64,000 nt of DNA from NCBI GenBank assembly GCA_021234155.1, contig JAJEKV010000102.1, forward strand, positions 1,730,456 to 1,794,455. The letters are read 5' to 3'. Both the position numbers and the translations under genes were made by a program. The notes beneath the pieces were generated by a model. The model was not told the origin of the DNA and ran no database searches. It worked only from the letters and a program-made list of their open reading frames with translations. Origin of the DNA: Isoetes taiwanensis (lineage: Eukaryota; Streptophyta; Lycopodiopsida; Isoetales; Isoetaceae). Below, in pieces: positions 1 through 10,437 of this stretch (the first letter of the stretch is position 1; each line of letters opens with the position of its first letter).

Positions 1-277
1 TCGGCAAAGGCTTCGTGTTTCGTCATATCCCAATAGTTCCACGTACGACGGAGCATCTGCAGATTCTCGAAGGCGTGCACACGAAGGATATTAACAATTT
101 CAAAACCCTTAATGGGGTCATAGGGTTCGCCTTCCCCCTCTGGCTCTTCTTCGTCATAATTGTCATCATCATCCTCATACTCTCCATCCTCTTCCTCATA
201 GCCCTGCTCTGGGGGTGGTTCGTCCTCATGTCGGTGTTCTTCAGGTATTTCCTCTTCGTTCTCTTCGATCTCATCGT
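1..277 (-). CDS. Acidic hypothetical reading frame, partial
   Basis: On the minus strand a stop-free frame runs from about 277 through the left edge. It is very rich in Asp and Glu, with a run around EDGEYEDDDDNYDEEEPEGE (about positions 230-140), followed by PYDPIKGFEIVNI and an aromatic stretch WNYWDM near the edge. Just upstream, the minus strand reads TTGCCGTCTTACAG, a plausible 3' splice site, so this may be an internal exon. The damaged counterpart lies at 34,615-34,850. It sits downstream, in the same orientation, of gene 2 (468-1,855). I do not recognise the family; the composition resembles an acidic tail or a chaperone or chromatin-binding segment, but no function can be assigned. 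Confidence 0.5.
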
Positions 278-467
278 CTGTAAGACGGCAAGAATGAATG
301 TACAACAAATGAATTATTCCTTATACTCCAAACTCTAGAAGAGAAAGACAAGTATTGTAGGAAAAAGACAATTTGATTGTATTCAAAAATGCATGAAAGG
401 TCAATGCAAAATTACATGTTTTTGAGTAGCCCAAAAGCTATACTTATACAATGCATAATATAATTAA

Positions 468-1855
468 CTAGGAGCTAGGCCCCTCATCCTCTTCCATTGG
501 CGTAGGAGGTGGTGGTGGCGGTCGATGACGTAATAAAGCGACGCCTGGATCAACTGTAGCGGCTGCGAGAGAAGCAACCTCTGGAGGATAGGCGACTGCT
601 AATGGGGCCGCCGCGAGGAGCTTCATACTTATCCAGGGTGCTATATCCTGGCCCAAGGCAGCCAGGGCGAGGTCCCGTCGTACCAACATGTAAGTAAGCG
701 TGTGGTAAGATAACTTCTTGTGCCCAGCAAGAGTGGATAAGGCACGGAGGCTTCTGCTTCCGGGGCTAAGTCACGTGCCACGAACAAAACCTGTCCCTGC
801 CTAAAAGCCGATAGGAAGAAGCGGGTAAGAGGGCTCCCGGATGCTCTCCCATGGGGAGTAACTGAAGTGTCTACCTCCTTCTCTAGATTCTTAGGAACCT
901 CTTCCTCCATGAGCTCCTCTTTCTCCTCCCTATAATGGGCGGGGTTATGGTAAAGGTCTTCCCCTTCCTCATCTGAATGAGAGGGAAGCTCGACCATGAG
1001 GATACTTGGGACTGAAGATCCCCTAGCCATAAAGGCTTCCGGAGGAGGTTGGGATGGAGGGTCTTGAAGCACTAGATCCCTAAGCCGGAGGGGTGCCTCG
1101 GCCGGCTCAATAGTTTGCTGGTGGAACTGGAGTAGCTGTTGTACCTCAGGAGGGAGGTCCACGGATGAGAAATCGATGGTGTCATCCATGCAATATTCGG
1201 CCAGCTCATAGAGAACTTGTGCTTTCTCCTTCCCTTTGAATCCCGCCACTACATGGTATATCCACATAATGTCATCCAAGAGAAGGAACTCCTGCCCCTG
1301 GTGGTATATAACTGGAACCACATCTAACCCAGTTAAACGCCCACCCCGCTTGCGGCGTGGTGGCATCTCCTCTGCTAATTGCTTCCACCGGACAAAATTG
1401 TCCATCCCAATCTGCTCGTCCTCTTCCTCATCTGACAACTCTGGGGCCTTGCCCTTCTCTGCAGGTAGAGTTTCATCCTCTACATACTGGTCCATAAGAA
1501 TGCACATGGCAAAGGATATCTCGAGGAACTCTTGTCCCTCATGGATGACGACCGGGGGTTGCCGAGCCCACCGGAGTTTGCCCCGCAGCACCTCGTAACC
1601 ACTTTTACCCCCGCCAAGCATCTCTTTCACTACGGCTCATTCAATATACAGACGTGGAGGTTCTCCCAGAGGAATACAAAGAGGAAGCATCTCCTCCGTA
1701 TAGAACTGCAGAAACCCAGCATAGTCCGGGTGCTGCCTCATGTTCGAAATGAGATCAATGTGCTGGAGTAGAAAAGGCTTCAAGAGATCGAAGGGTACTT
1801 GGGGATCCCAGTGCTCCCCATCTTGGTACCATGCAAGCAGGTCAAGGGCGGCCAT
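468..1855 (-). pseudogene. Gene 2, copy A: unrecognised ORF of about 460 aa with internal repeat
   Basis: Minus-strand coding stretch starting at the ATG at 1,855 (MAALDLLAWYQDG). It opens with a hydrophobic, probably helical domain of about 70 aa, then reaches an in-frame TGA at 1,637-1,639. It continues in the same frame (AVVKEMLGGGK) to about 640, and shifts frame near 690 to finish in a proline run and MEEDEGPSS (stop at 468-470). Two related segments are visible, VVIHEGQEFLEISF and VPVIYHQGQEFLLLDD, so part of the protein is an internal duplication. Acidic stretches (SDEEEDE, HSDEEGED) and a basic patch (PPRRKRGGR) suggest a nucleic-acid or chromatin partner, but no family is recognised. 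The N-terminal domain faintly resembles the start of the MANTKTT frame. The same TGA occurs in copy B, so it predates the duplication or is a true terminus. Confidence 0.55.
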
Positions 1856-1967
1856 AGGCGCTGGAAGGAAAGAGGAAGATAAATGAAAACTGGAGAGTAA
1901 AAATTAACCCTAACTTTTAAAGTACTCCTATAACTTTTATGCTGACGTCAGCATTATTATTATGATG

Positions 1968-1989
<22 letters not shown>
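1855..1989. other. Upstream region of gene 2 and T-tract at insertion point
   Basis: Short non-coding stretch between the start of gene 2 and the left end of the Penelope-like insertion. It ends in a run of about 25 T (about 1,966-1,992) at the junction. The matching right junction (about 13,336) is also T-rich, so the exact target duplication cannot be read. Confidence 0.6.
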
Positions 1990-1999
<10 letters not shown>

Positions 2000-4957
2000 G
2001 TATACATGGGCCGGTCTCCCTAGATGTATGGCTTCTATTTATACACTAGGGGATCAATGTACATAGTATGGCAGTTAATGTCCTCTTTGGGTTGCAAATA
2101 AAATTAACTTATACCTTCACTTGATGGTTTTTGGAAAAATAAATAATGGTTAATAGATGATATTTGTTAAACATGCCAAGTTTAGGGTTTTTTCTCCACG
2201 TTCCTCTACCTGTAACTCAAGTAGCAGGCTGATGGGAGGCGTCTGGTTCCCCGAGCCTATTACGTGACGTGAGACCAGGCAATGGCAGGGTTAGATATGG
2301 AAATCCACCTACATTCCGTGGCTGGCACAAATGGTGAGATCTTCTGACCTAAATTAGATGTTTAGCTTAGCAGCATATAGGCTTTACGGGCAGATCGATG
2401 AGCTTTCATTTATAAACCCCGGCTGGCTTTAATCACATGAGGCACTGGCTCACATGCTTAAACTGCATTGGCATCACTTCAAGCATCTTAGGTGCCATTG
2501 TATTCATGGTCCCTGGGCGGGAAAATCTTCACTACGGGATGTCTGCATATTACTTAGAATATGATTCAGATGGTTGCCCATACAGTCCAGATAGTGTGAC
2601 CACTCTTGAGGAGGAGTGGCTTGAAGCGGAGTTCCAAGCCTGTCTCGGGGATAACTGGTCTGATAATAGACTCATGGAGGCCGGGAGGAACACAGGGATC
2701 AAACGTCCCTGGATTAACCATCAGGGCAATGATGCTCACAAGCAAAATTATGCTGGAAGGCAGAGTCGTGACACTGGGAAGCAGGGTAATTCCAGCTACA
2801 GAAATACCGTCCCTGATACACAGGAAGGGGACAATGAGTTTGAACCCGAGGACTCTCAGGTCTGATCATGCTATGCATTTTGGATTTCAATACATTATTT
2901 AATGTGGGATGTTCCATAATCAACTCTTACTGATTTTACAATAAACCTAGCTGGTTCAGGATCAATCAGTACTTGGGTTTGATTTAGATATACTAACGCG
3001 GGTCTCTGCATACAAATGGCTAAGATATGGTCATATTACTGGTTTAATATTTATGTCCTGTGTAATCCAGTGATGCTTTAGATGTTGCATGGATGTTTTA
3101 AATCAATACACAGTACTCAGAACTGTATTTCAGTTATCTTTATTGATTTTTAAGTTGTATATGCATTGTTTATAGCTTGGAATGAATTTGAGGGAAAAAG
3201 GTAACAATAGGTGACCAGCGATGAGCTGAGAAACCTAATGTACCTTTTGGCCCCTCACTCATTACCAAATTCTTGCTAATGTTGTGTTGGTTGGCTGCAG
3301 GTACCGGTTTCTCTTCCTATTGTTTCCTTTTTCCGATTTCAAGTTCGTGTCCTGGCTATAATATGGATAATATTGGTGGCATTTCTTGCACTCGCACTCA
3401 TATGGTACTTACAGAAGGTTTTTATAAAAGGGAAGATTTCACTAGCCCATGCTCAATGATATTTTTAGCACAATGATACGATGATCAACGAATCTATGAG
3501 TTCTGTCTTATAAGACTTGCTTTAAATGCTATCCGGCCTGCTTTTTGTGGTGACAACAGTGCACACATGACTATAATGACAGAGTTTTTCAATGTTTTAC
3601 CCATCTTTACTGAAAGAATCCACTATTTTCTTGACTGAAGTTTAGGCTGTTTTCTTTACTGAAGAATCCACTATTTTCTTGACTGAAGTTCATCTGTCAT
3701 AAGTTTAGGCTGATTTTGTGCACTGATATTCAGACCTGGCTTGACCAGACAGACCGACCATGGTGGTCTTATAATATCATCACATCAGGGATTATGGTTT
3801 TGATGGAATGCTCTATAATATATTTCAAGTATTGAAACGTAGTATGTGCTATTCTGATAAGTTCTATTCCACGGGTTAAATACATTGATGTTGTCTCTGT
3901 TTGGTTTTATTAACATACAGAGTTTAATTGTTAGTAAACATGGCGACATATTTTAGCTATAAGCTTTAACGTTGCTGATTAATTGGGATTTGCACATGAA
4001 CGGACAAATGCACCTGCATGCATAGGCTATTAATGGCAAGCATGCAGTGGCCGAGAATGACACAGGGTGACAAAAAATTAGCTTTACAAGTGGTGAACGG
4101 TTGCTGGCTAAACATGCATCTGGGCTAAAATGTAGCATGCATTGTCAAAGATTTAAAATGACTTTACCTACCTTTGGAAATGAAAGATACTTTAGTTGCA
4201 TGAAGTCAGCTGGGAATTTAAATGATACCTTATTATAGACGTCTTTACATTTACTGGTGTAATAACTTGCATGCAGTGGCTTAGAATTGTTTGCATGCAT
4301 AGGCCGAGTATGGCACAGTTAAAAATAAAAAGTGGCATAACAGTGGTGTACCAATGCAGTCTAAACATGCGGGGGTCTAATGACCTGCATGCATGGTCAA
4401 ATAGCTAAAAGGGCTTCAGTTAACGTGTGGAACTGTATGACACTTTTGGTTCTCACATCTTTTATCTAAATATTTAAACTTTAGTTGAAAATGAAGGATG
4501 CCACTTTGGGTCTTTTCAAACGTACACTTTAAAGTATTTGGTCTTTAAGAAAGTAAAGCCCATGACCAAAATCTACATGGTCTTATAGTTTTGCATGATC
4601 CTAAACATCCATATTGACTCTGTGCATGGGAGTAGTTAGCACATATGGTCGCATGTGGCTCTGGCCTACTGTTATTACCACGCTATGTCTGTTTCATAAA
4701 ATATAGATGGAACTTGACTCTGTTTAGGGACTTGGATTATCCACTAATAGTAGACCATTGGTCTTATGAACTGTTCATTCTTTATTTAGACCATTGGATA
4801 GATAATTTAGTGTTTTGAACTAAAAACTTGGTGTTCCATGTCGGATAGTGTCATCATGGATCTTGATCCTAGTATGAACTGATAAGACTGCATAAGGGAT
4901 TGACCTGTGTTGATGTCACTACTAGTTGGTTGATGCCATGGCTAGTGTGGACTAGAT
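1990..4957 (+). repeat. Direct repeat 1 (pseudo-LTR-like), copy A
   Basis: Starts TTTATGTTTGTATACATGGG and ends at ...GGCTAGTGTGGACTAG before a short T run. It recurs at 10,438-13,335, 36,591-39,522 and 44,961-47,868. It contains exon 1 of the Penelope-like gene and most of intron 1, so it is not a non-coding LTR. Confidence 0.85.
2437..2859 (+). CDS. Penelope-like element gene, exon 1 (unrecognised N-terminal part)
   Basis: Begins MRHWLTCLNCIG, with a hydrophobic stretch near residues 5-27 that could be a short membrane or signal-like segment. It then passes into a polar, Asn/Gln-rich and acidic region ending GDNEFEPEDSQ. The frame closes shortly after a candidate 5' splice site (CTCTCAG|GTCTGA, GT at 2,860-2,861). 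Splicing to the acceptor at 5,106-5,107 joins the frames in phase 0. A damaged copy sits in the second direct repeat (about 10,870-11,280). No domain is recognised. Its place in the gene is inferred from frame and splice-site agreement only. Confidence 0.45.
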
Positions 4958-5107
4958 TTTTTTAGGAACTTCAGATCCCTGGTTTTACCAGGGTCACTTC
5001 TACCTAGAAATCAAGTATTTAGCTCTAAAACATTACTGTCTCTTGATAAATGATATTGCTTTATTGATGCCTTATGGACTAATTTCTTATTTATCAATGA
5101 TTAACAG
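2860..5107 (+). other. Candidate intron 1 of the Penelope-like gene
   Basis: A 2.25-kb AT-rich stretch with no sustained frame, bounded by GT at 2,860 and by TTTATCAATGATTAACAG at the 3' end (AG at 5,106-5,107). It contains many TGCATGCA-type motifs around 4,010-4,400. Nothing else is recognised in it. Confidence 0.45.
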
Positions 5108-6660
5108 GAAAGAGAAATAGTATACGAAGTTACCCTACCCACTTGGAACAATGAATTGGCAGCTATGGGGTACAATTACTTCAAATCTGAAGTTCCAAGC
5201 TATGCTGTTCAAAGTCTATTGTGCTGCATTAAGGATATCAAGGCGCACGAATACATCATACAAAAGGAAGTTGCCAGAGGGACAGAACAGTACTCGGCCC
5301 TAATGCATCTAGGGTTTAATCAATGGATCAAAGCATTCTCCAGCATCAACAAGGCTGGTAAGGAAGTTGATAAAATCGTCAAGGTCATTGACGAACTGTA
5401 TAACAGCCTACCTGACCTGATCTATCAGTGGACAGTTTGAGGAGGATCGATGCAAAATCCAATATATGACTGGAATTAAGGCCTTGGAAAAGGCCAATGG
5501 TATCAAGAGGGAAGTTAAGGCAAAAGATGACATTTTTAGCTGTGACGAGGTTGTGGATGATGATCCCTTTGACTCTATACTGTCAGAACAGGATAAAGAA
5601 ACCTTGAAAGCCAACAACAAGTCTAATGATGAGGACGAGAATGGGCCATTTGACTTCACCTTGAACAATTGTTTGAACTTCCCTGTTATTCCAGAACGGT
5701 TGGTAGAGAATCATGCTGTTCTATGCAATCAGGGTTTGTGGAGAACCAAGAATTTTGGGGCCCTAGCCCCTATCAACAGGGATACGTGGATTCTACTTGG
5801 GGGTCTTACTAAGGATCAGGTTAATGCCACATACAATGCGGCCCTGTCACTGGATAAGTTTGTTAGAAAGGAAGAAATATTGTGCAGCATAGACACAAGA
5901 TTCTTTGATAAGGTCTGCACAAAAAGTCCATACATGTATATGGGCCAGAAAGGCCACATGGCATATCCCAATATTGACAGGAATGACTTCTACCTTAAGA
6001 GGATTTGGAGGACATTCTGCCCTTATTTTAAATGTGTATGCGATGATAGAGGAAAAAAGAAGTCTAAAAAGACCACATGTGGTGACAATATGACTTGGTT
6101 GGATCAAGGAGTGTGGTACATGCTCAATAATTTGGACGTGATCTACCCTAACATGTCTACTGCAGCTCAAGTGGTTACATTTAGAGGGTTCCTTAGGGGT
6201 CCCCTTAAAACCCGGTATCATGGGGTTCATTTCCTACCTACAGATCAGGGGGAGGTCTTTGATCCAAATGACAATGAATCTTCTTTGCAGATCCATGGTC
6301 TGACCTTAAGATTGGTCTGCCTAGATGCAAGATGGTGGACATATGTGAGAAAACCATCAAACTGTCACATATCACGAAAGATCACGGTGTGCTTACGCCA
6401 CCATACTACCAAAGGCCGGACTTCGATGGCGGGGAGTGCCTCTAATCCAACCAGTACTGTGCAGAATATGGTTGTACGCACACCAAGAATTATGACTAAA
6501 CCAATGTATGTGACACCAGCTACGTCTGAGAGTGCCTCAGTTGAATGCATTGGCACACAAGTCCCTGCTGGATACTCCGTCACCAAGGACAGAACCACCC
6601 ATGCACGTGCCAGTGACATGGCGGCTGGGGATGAACTACGATACCAGGCCTGAGACAAAG
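5108..6660 (+). CDS. Penelope-like element gene, exon 2 (unrecognised domain)
   Basis: Opens in phase with exon 1 (EREIVYEVTLPTWNNEL). The frame breaks near 5,425-5,440 in a CAG-rich stretch, resumes one frame over (FEEDRCKIQYMTGIKALEK) and runs to about 6,640. A single extra G in GCTGGGGATG (about 6,625), absent from copy B, causes the apparent stop at 6,651-6,653; without it the frame continues to PETK at the exon end. The product is a roughly 500-aa soluble protein part with an acidic linker (DEVVDDDPFDS) and a basic KKKSKK patch. Motifs such as WRTKNFGAL, YMGQKGHMAYP and TWLDQGVWYMLNNL look conserved but match no family I know. It lies N-terminal to the RT domain and could be a PLE partner domain. 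The 5' splice site ACAAAG|GTACGA is at 6,661. Confidence 0.6.
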
Positions 6661-6908
6661 GTACGAATTTATAATTTATACTCCATTTTGCATTGGCTGT
6701 ACACTGTACTTCTGAGTCTGTTATCAGGTTACATTATCATAATTGATGTATACCTCTGCTCTTCCCCTTTTTAAAAAAAAAAATAAAAATGATGCCACTC
6801 GGCCCATACGTACACCAAAAGACATATGCCATAGTGTGGCTAGCCAAAGGTCTGGTATTATCTAGGTCGTGTCAGTATGCTTAAAATAATTTTTTTTGTT
6901 GCCTACAG
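6661..6908 (+). other. Candidate intron 2 of the Penelope-like gene
   Basis: 248 bp, AT-rich, GTACGA at the 5' end and a T-rich tract followed by TTGCCTACAG at the 3' end. Splicing joins ...PETK to TSKFITINC in phase 0. In copy B the acceptor CAG is written CGTG, an example of the CAG damage seen elsewhere. Confidence 0.7.
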
Positions 6909-7390
6909 ACGTCTAAGTTTATTACAATAAACTGTCAAGGGAGATATGCTATCACTGAAAGTGGACCTCGGAATAAAATGAAAATTGTACACTGCACCTT
7001 TTTGTCCAAAATTCAGGACCTCATATGTTTACCCAGAATATTTCATATGGTTTCCCTCGAATGCTTTGGTGAGTCCGGGATAAACATGATGCTCAATACC
7101 ATGTTTGGATGGAAATATAGTGAGAATCTTCGTGATATCTGCTATAAACCATTCTATATTTTTGCACAAGATCATGATGTGTCGTGCCCCTGCAGCAATC
7201 CTAACATGGCTTCTTTTATTGACCCTGATATTGGTCACGTTAGAACCACCAAGTTATCAATTATAAGAAGCAAACTGCTTAGAAACCTTTTCAAAAAAGG
7301 TCTTAATCATATTCCTGATAAAATGCTGATCATGAGGGAATTTAGGGAGGAAATATCCAAGGTGTGTGACCTTTTCTTTGATGCACATAT
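6909..7390 (+). CDS. Penelope-like element gene, exon 3 (upstream of RT, interrupted by LINE)
   Basis: Frame TSKFITINCQGRYAITESG... continues through LSIIRSKLLRNLFKKGLNH to CDLFFDAH, where a minus-strand LINE is inserted. It resembles the region N-terminal to RT motif 1 in Penelope-type proteins, including a helical stretch with basic residues, but the assignment rests on position. The reading frame on the far side of the LINE (MYSYPDITDVEKEAF) is the one expected if the insert is ignored at the ACATAT duplication. The element was therefore coding-competent across this point before the LINE arrived. Confidence 0.6.
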
Positions 7391-7415
7391 AATAATAATA
7401 ATAATAATATTTATT
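7387..7415. repeat. (AAT)n microsatellite, LINE 3' tail
   Basis: Seven or so AAT units immediately inside the left target duplication. On the minus strand this is the short-tandem-repeat 3' tail of the LINE. Confidence 0.85.
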
Positions 7416-8677
7416 ATCATGCCCCTTAGGACCTTGAGGTCATGGAGCAGCAGTTACACTTAAATGTTTGATTGTACTTGAATCAGAAATGATCTATGAG
7501 TTTCAACCTTTTTAAGATAACATCCTAGAGTTCTTGGATCCATATCCAGGAGACTATGAAAATTATGAAAACAGATGCCAAAGGAATCTCTAATTTCTGC
7601 ATACGCTGGGCACGTTAAGAACACATGCTCCTCATCTTCGATATCTCCATCTGTGCATAACAAACAAACCCGGTTATCTCTTGGGATACCTGCCCATCTG
7701 CCCGTCTCTATGTTGAGCTTATGGGAACCTGTGCGGTATCGTGCAATGGTCCGCTTCAGGTGTGGTGGAAGCCTGGCCTGAAGATATGCTTGGTCGAATA
7801 TACAATCATGGTTTTATCTCCTTCATGTAATATATCATCTTAGTGCCAGGTTCTTCCCAGATCCGCTTCAGTGCCAGTGATTGCACCAAGTCTCGTACAC
7901 CAATTTCGGAATCAGGCCAATCCATTCTCCTTATACCCCAGCTTGCAGCCCAATCCAACATATCCTTATACCAGCCCGCCGTCATGGAGGCTTCCATTGC
8001 CTTTTTGGGAATCCGATCATCATCCAAAGTAAATAATCTGTTCAAGCGTGATGGTGCGGATCGATTATTACGCCTCAAGTGATAGTAAACCCTTACGCCA
8101 TAATAGGATATGGGGTTTTGCTTTGCTTAATACCAAACTCCTCTTGCAAGAATAGCTTCGGATACTCTCAACTTTGTTTCCATAATCCTTTAGACAGAGC
8201 TGGTCCCCAGATTGGAGCACCATATAGGATTACTGTTTGGACCAAAGTTTTGAAGAGTAATCTTCTCAACCCCCAATCTTGTAACGATGCTTTGCGGCAT
8301 CGCGAACATTCCATATAAAGGCTGTTTTTTTTCCTGCTATTAAACTTCTTAATGCATTCTTTCCATTTGTAATTTGAGCTGAAATCTAGACCAAGGTATT
8401 TATAGTTACTCATAGTTTCCAATGCTTCTCCATTGTATGTGAAATCTGAATGCATTTTGTGGTACCACACACCATGATCTTGGATTTAGACAAGTTCACT
8501 TTCATTCTCTTAGCCATGCGAGAACTTCGCTCAAGGTTTGCGGTGTCTCTCGAGGCATCTTGGAGTGTACACCCGGTAGCACTACGTCGTCGTCGGCGAG
8601 AAGCAGCAGTTGAATCACATAATCCCCTAGCTGAGTTCCCACAGCCCTTTCCTTCTCCATCCATATGTATTCTTTCT
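7391..8677 (-). mobile_element. 5'-truncated LINE insertion, copy A
   Basis: Minus-strand non-LTR retrotransposon fragment, flanked by ACATAT at 7,385-7,390 and 8,678-8,683 (target duplication, at least 6 bp). In minus orientation it starts inside the RT palm (QLLLLADDDVV, the A/YADD-type catalytic motif, about 8,610). It continues through KVNLSKSKIMV and the thumb (YKYLGLDFSSNYKWKECIK, LLFKTLVQTVILYGAPIWG) and a zinc-finger-like RT C-terminus (EDEEHVFLTCPAYAEIRDSF, about 7,620). It ends in a (TTA)n tail at 7,391-7,411. The frame is broken, partly at CTG/CAG sites. The family is clear; the clade is not. Confidence 0.9.
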
Positions 8678-8681
8678 ACAT

Positions 8682-10309
8682 ATGTATTCGTACCCTGATA
8701 TTACTGATGTGGAAAAGGAGGCGTTCAAAATGAGAATATTAGATATTGCATCCAGCAGGATCAACACGGCTATTAGCAATGTGACTGAACCAAAGAAATT
8801 TGTTTTAGCTGATCGTGATGTGATCAATAATCTGGAATGGTTATATACTAACTTCTATATCTCTGGGGTGGATAAGGCTACCAATAATCCGGCCTTCATT
8901 TGCCCACAACATGTCAGGGAAATGGCCATCAAGAGGCTGAACAGTCATGACTTTCAGATTATTCTCAGCCCACACAAGGAGATCCAAAGTCTAATCAAGG
9001 AGGATATACAAAACATTATGGGTTGCATTGGCTGCGAATCAGAAAGATTACCATACCTACTCGGGGTGTTTAAGGCCCATAAGAGTGACTATAGGTGGAT
9101 TACTAATGCCCACAATACAATTTACACCGAGATATCAGAAATTATCACTGCTGGCCTTAATGATATTGTATCTAACTGGCCAGAAATAGCTAAAATGCTA
9201 AGTGCTAGTGTACATACCATGCTCCCGGGTAAAGTAAATTCTGGCGGGTTGTTAATTAGGTGTATGATGTTGTGATCAATCTTCCATCAGGTATTCATGA
9301 CCTATTTGTTTGGGACATAACTAAATGTTATGAGAACATCCCCCTACTTCGGGAGACAATGGAATCTGCCGGAATTATTGGTAGTGCGCATGGCTGCTTG
9401 GAAATGGCAAAAGGCTTACACCATAACAATGAGTTATGGATTAAGAAGTCCTCAATTGTTACAACCAAATGGTTTAAAAATGAGCCAAAGGGAAGATCTT
9501 TGGTCCAAAATGGGGCTAGGTTTTTCATTAAAGCTAACCATTGGCTACTTTCTAATTGCTTTATAGCAATGGGCGTGAGGACACGGCTGCGGGGTATGTG
9601 GAATCCCCATGGGATTTTCATGCAGCCCAATTTGGTGCAATTTGTACCTTGCATGGTTGAGGTTAATTTCATCAAGAAAGCTGGCATCTCATGGTAAATA
9701 TAAGGAGATCGGTATGTTCAAACATACATTAGATACATTGATGACCTACTTGCCATTAAGCGCCCCACTATTGGGAATTTCTTAGTACTATCCCAAATGA
9801 GTGCGGCCAAAGTCACGAATATCTATGACATGAGCAAACTTGGCATCAAGGAGGAAACCATGTTTCATTACAGATATGGGGACAGCAGCCCAAGAAGCCA
9901 TATGGTTAACTTATTAAATCTACGCATTGAAATTGTCAACAATGGCAGTGGAGTATATAGGTATACCAAGTATGATAAGAGGGATATTCTACCTTTCACC
10001 GCCTTAAAGTTCGTACATGATGATAGCTGCAGGCCATACTTACAGGCCAGGAACGTAATAGTTTCCCAAATCTTACCATACATGTATGTCAATTCGTGTC
10101 CATTCAAAGCTGCTGCTGACATTAAAGAATTGATTGTTTGTTTCAACAATAATGGCTTTGACATCTTTGGCATGAAGAGGAAAATCACAGGCTATATACA
10201 AGATAACTCCTTTCCAGGACTCAAGTTTGACAAGTTTATCTTGATACAAGAAATTAATCACGAGTGCATAAGGTATGGTGATTCTACCATCTGTTGTCAC
10301 AATTTTTGA
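8682..10309 (+). CDS. Penelope-like reverse transcriptase domain (copy A, frameshifted)
   Basis: RT motifs appear in order. They are: SGVDKATNN (finger motif with Lys, about 8,867), LGVFKAHKSDYRWITNAHN (about 9,062), VWDITKCYENIPL (catalytic Asp at 9,314-9,316), a primer-grip-side region ending EVNFIKK, RYIDDL (catalytic Asp pair at 9,740-9,745), then LLNLRIEI and YTKYDKRDILPF. The C-terminal part (SCRPYLQARNVIVSQILPY, IKELIVCFNNNGFDIFG) fits the thumb of Penelope-like RTs. TGA at 10,307-10,309 ends the frame. Breaks near 9,250 and at 9,680-9,730 are single-base differences; at the latter, copy B is clean. No GIY-YIG endonuclease follows. The RT of this family makes DNA from RNA in the nucleus; whether it is active is unknown. 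Confidence 0.75.
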
Positions 10310-10437
10310 TGTGTAGTTTATTGGATAACATATCTAATAGGGTAAGGTGTGGACCCAGCAGTCTTTGGTACGATCCACCCTCCCCTCTGACATAATAATT
10401 TAGCTGGGCCAAACCTATCCTACGGTTGGTGGTAGGT
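10310..10437 (+). other. 3' untranslated end of the Penelope-like unit
   Basis: Short AT-rich stretch between the RT stop codon and the start of the partial tandem copy. It contains CCTACGGTTGGTGGTAGG, a small inverted repeat, just before the T run at the junction. Confidence 0.45.

Noticed and set aside
15..338. Plus-strand 107-codon hydrophobic frame at the left edge
   Set aside because: It is the antisense shadow of the acidic minus-strand frame; Asp/Glu codons read backwards give Ile/Leu/Phe/Val-rich sequence.
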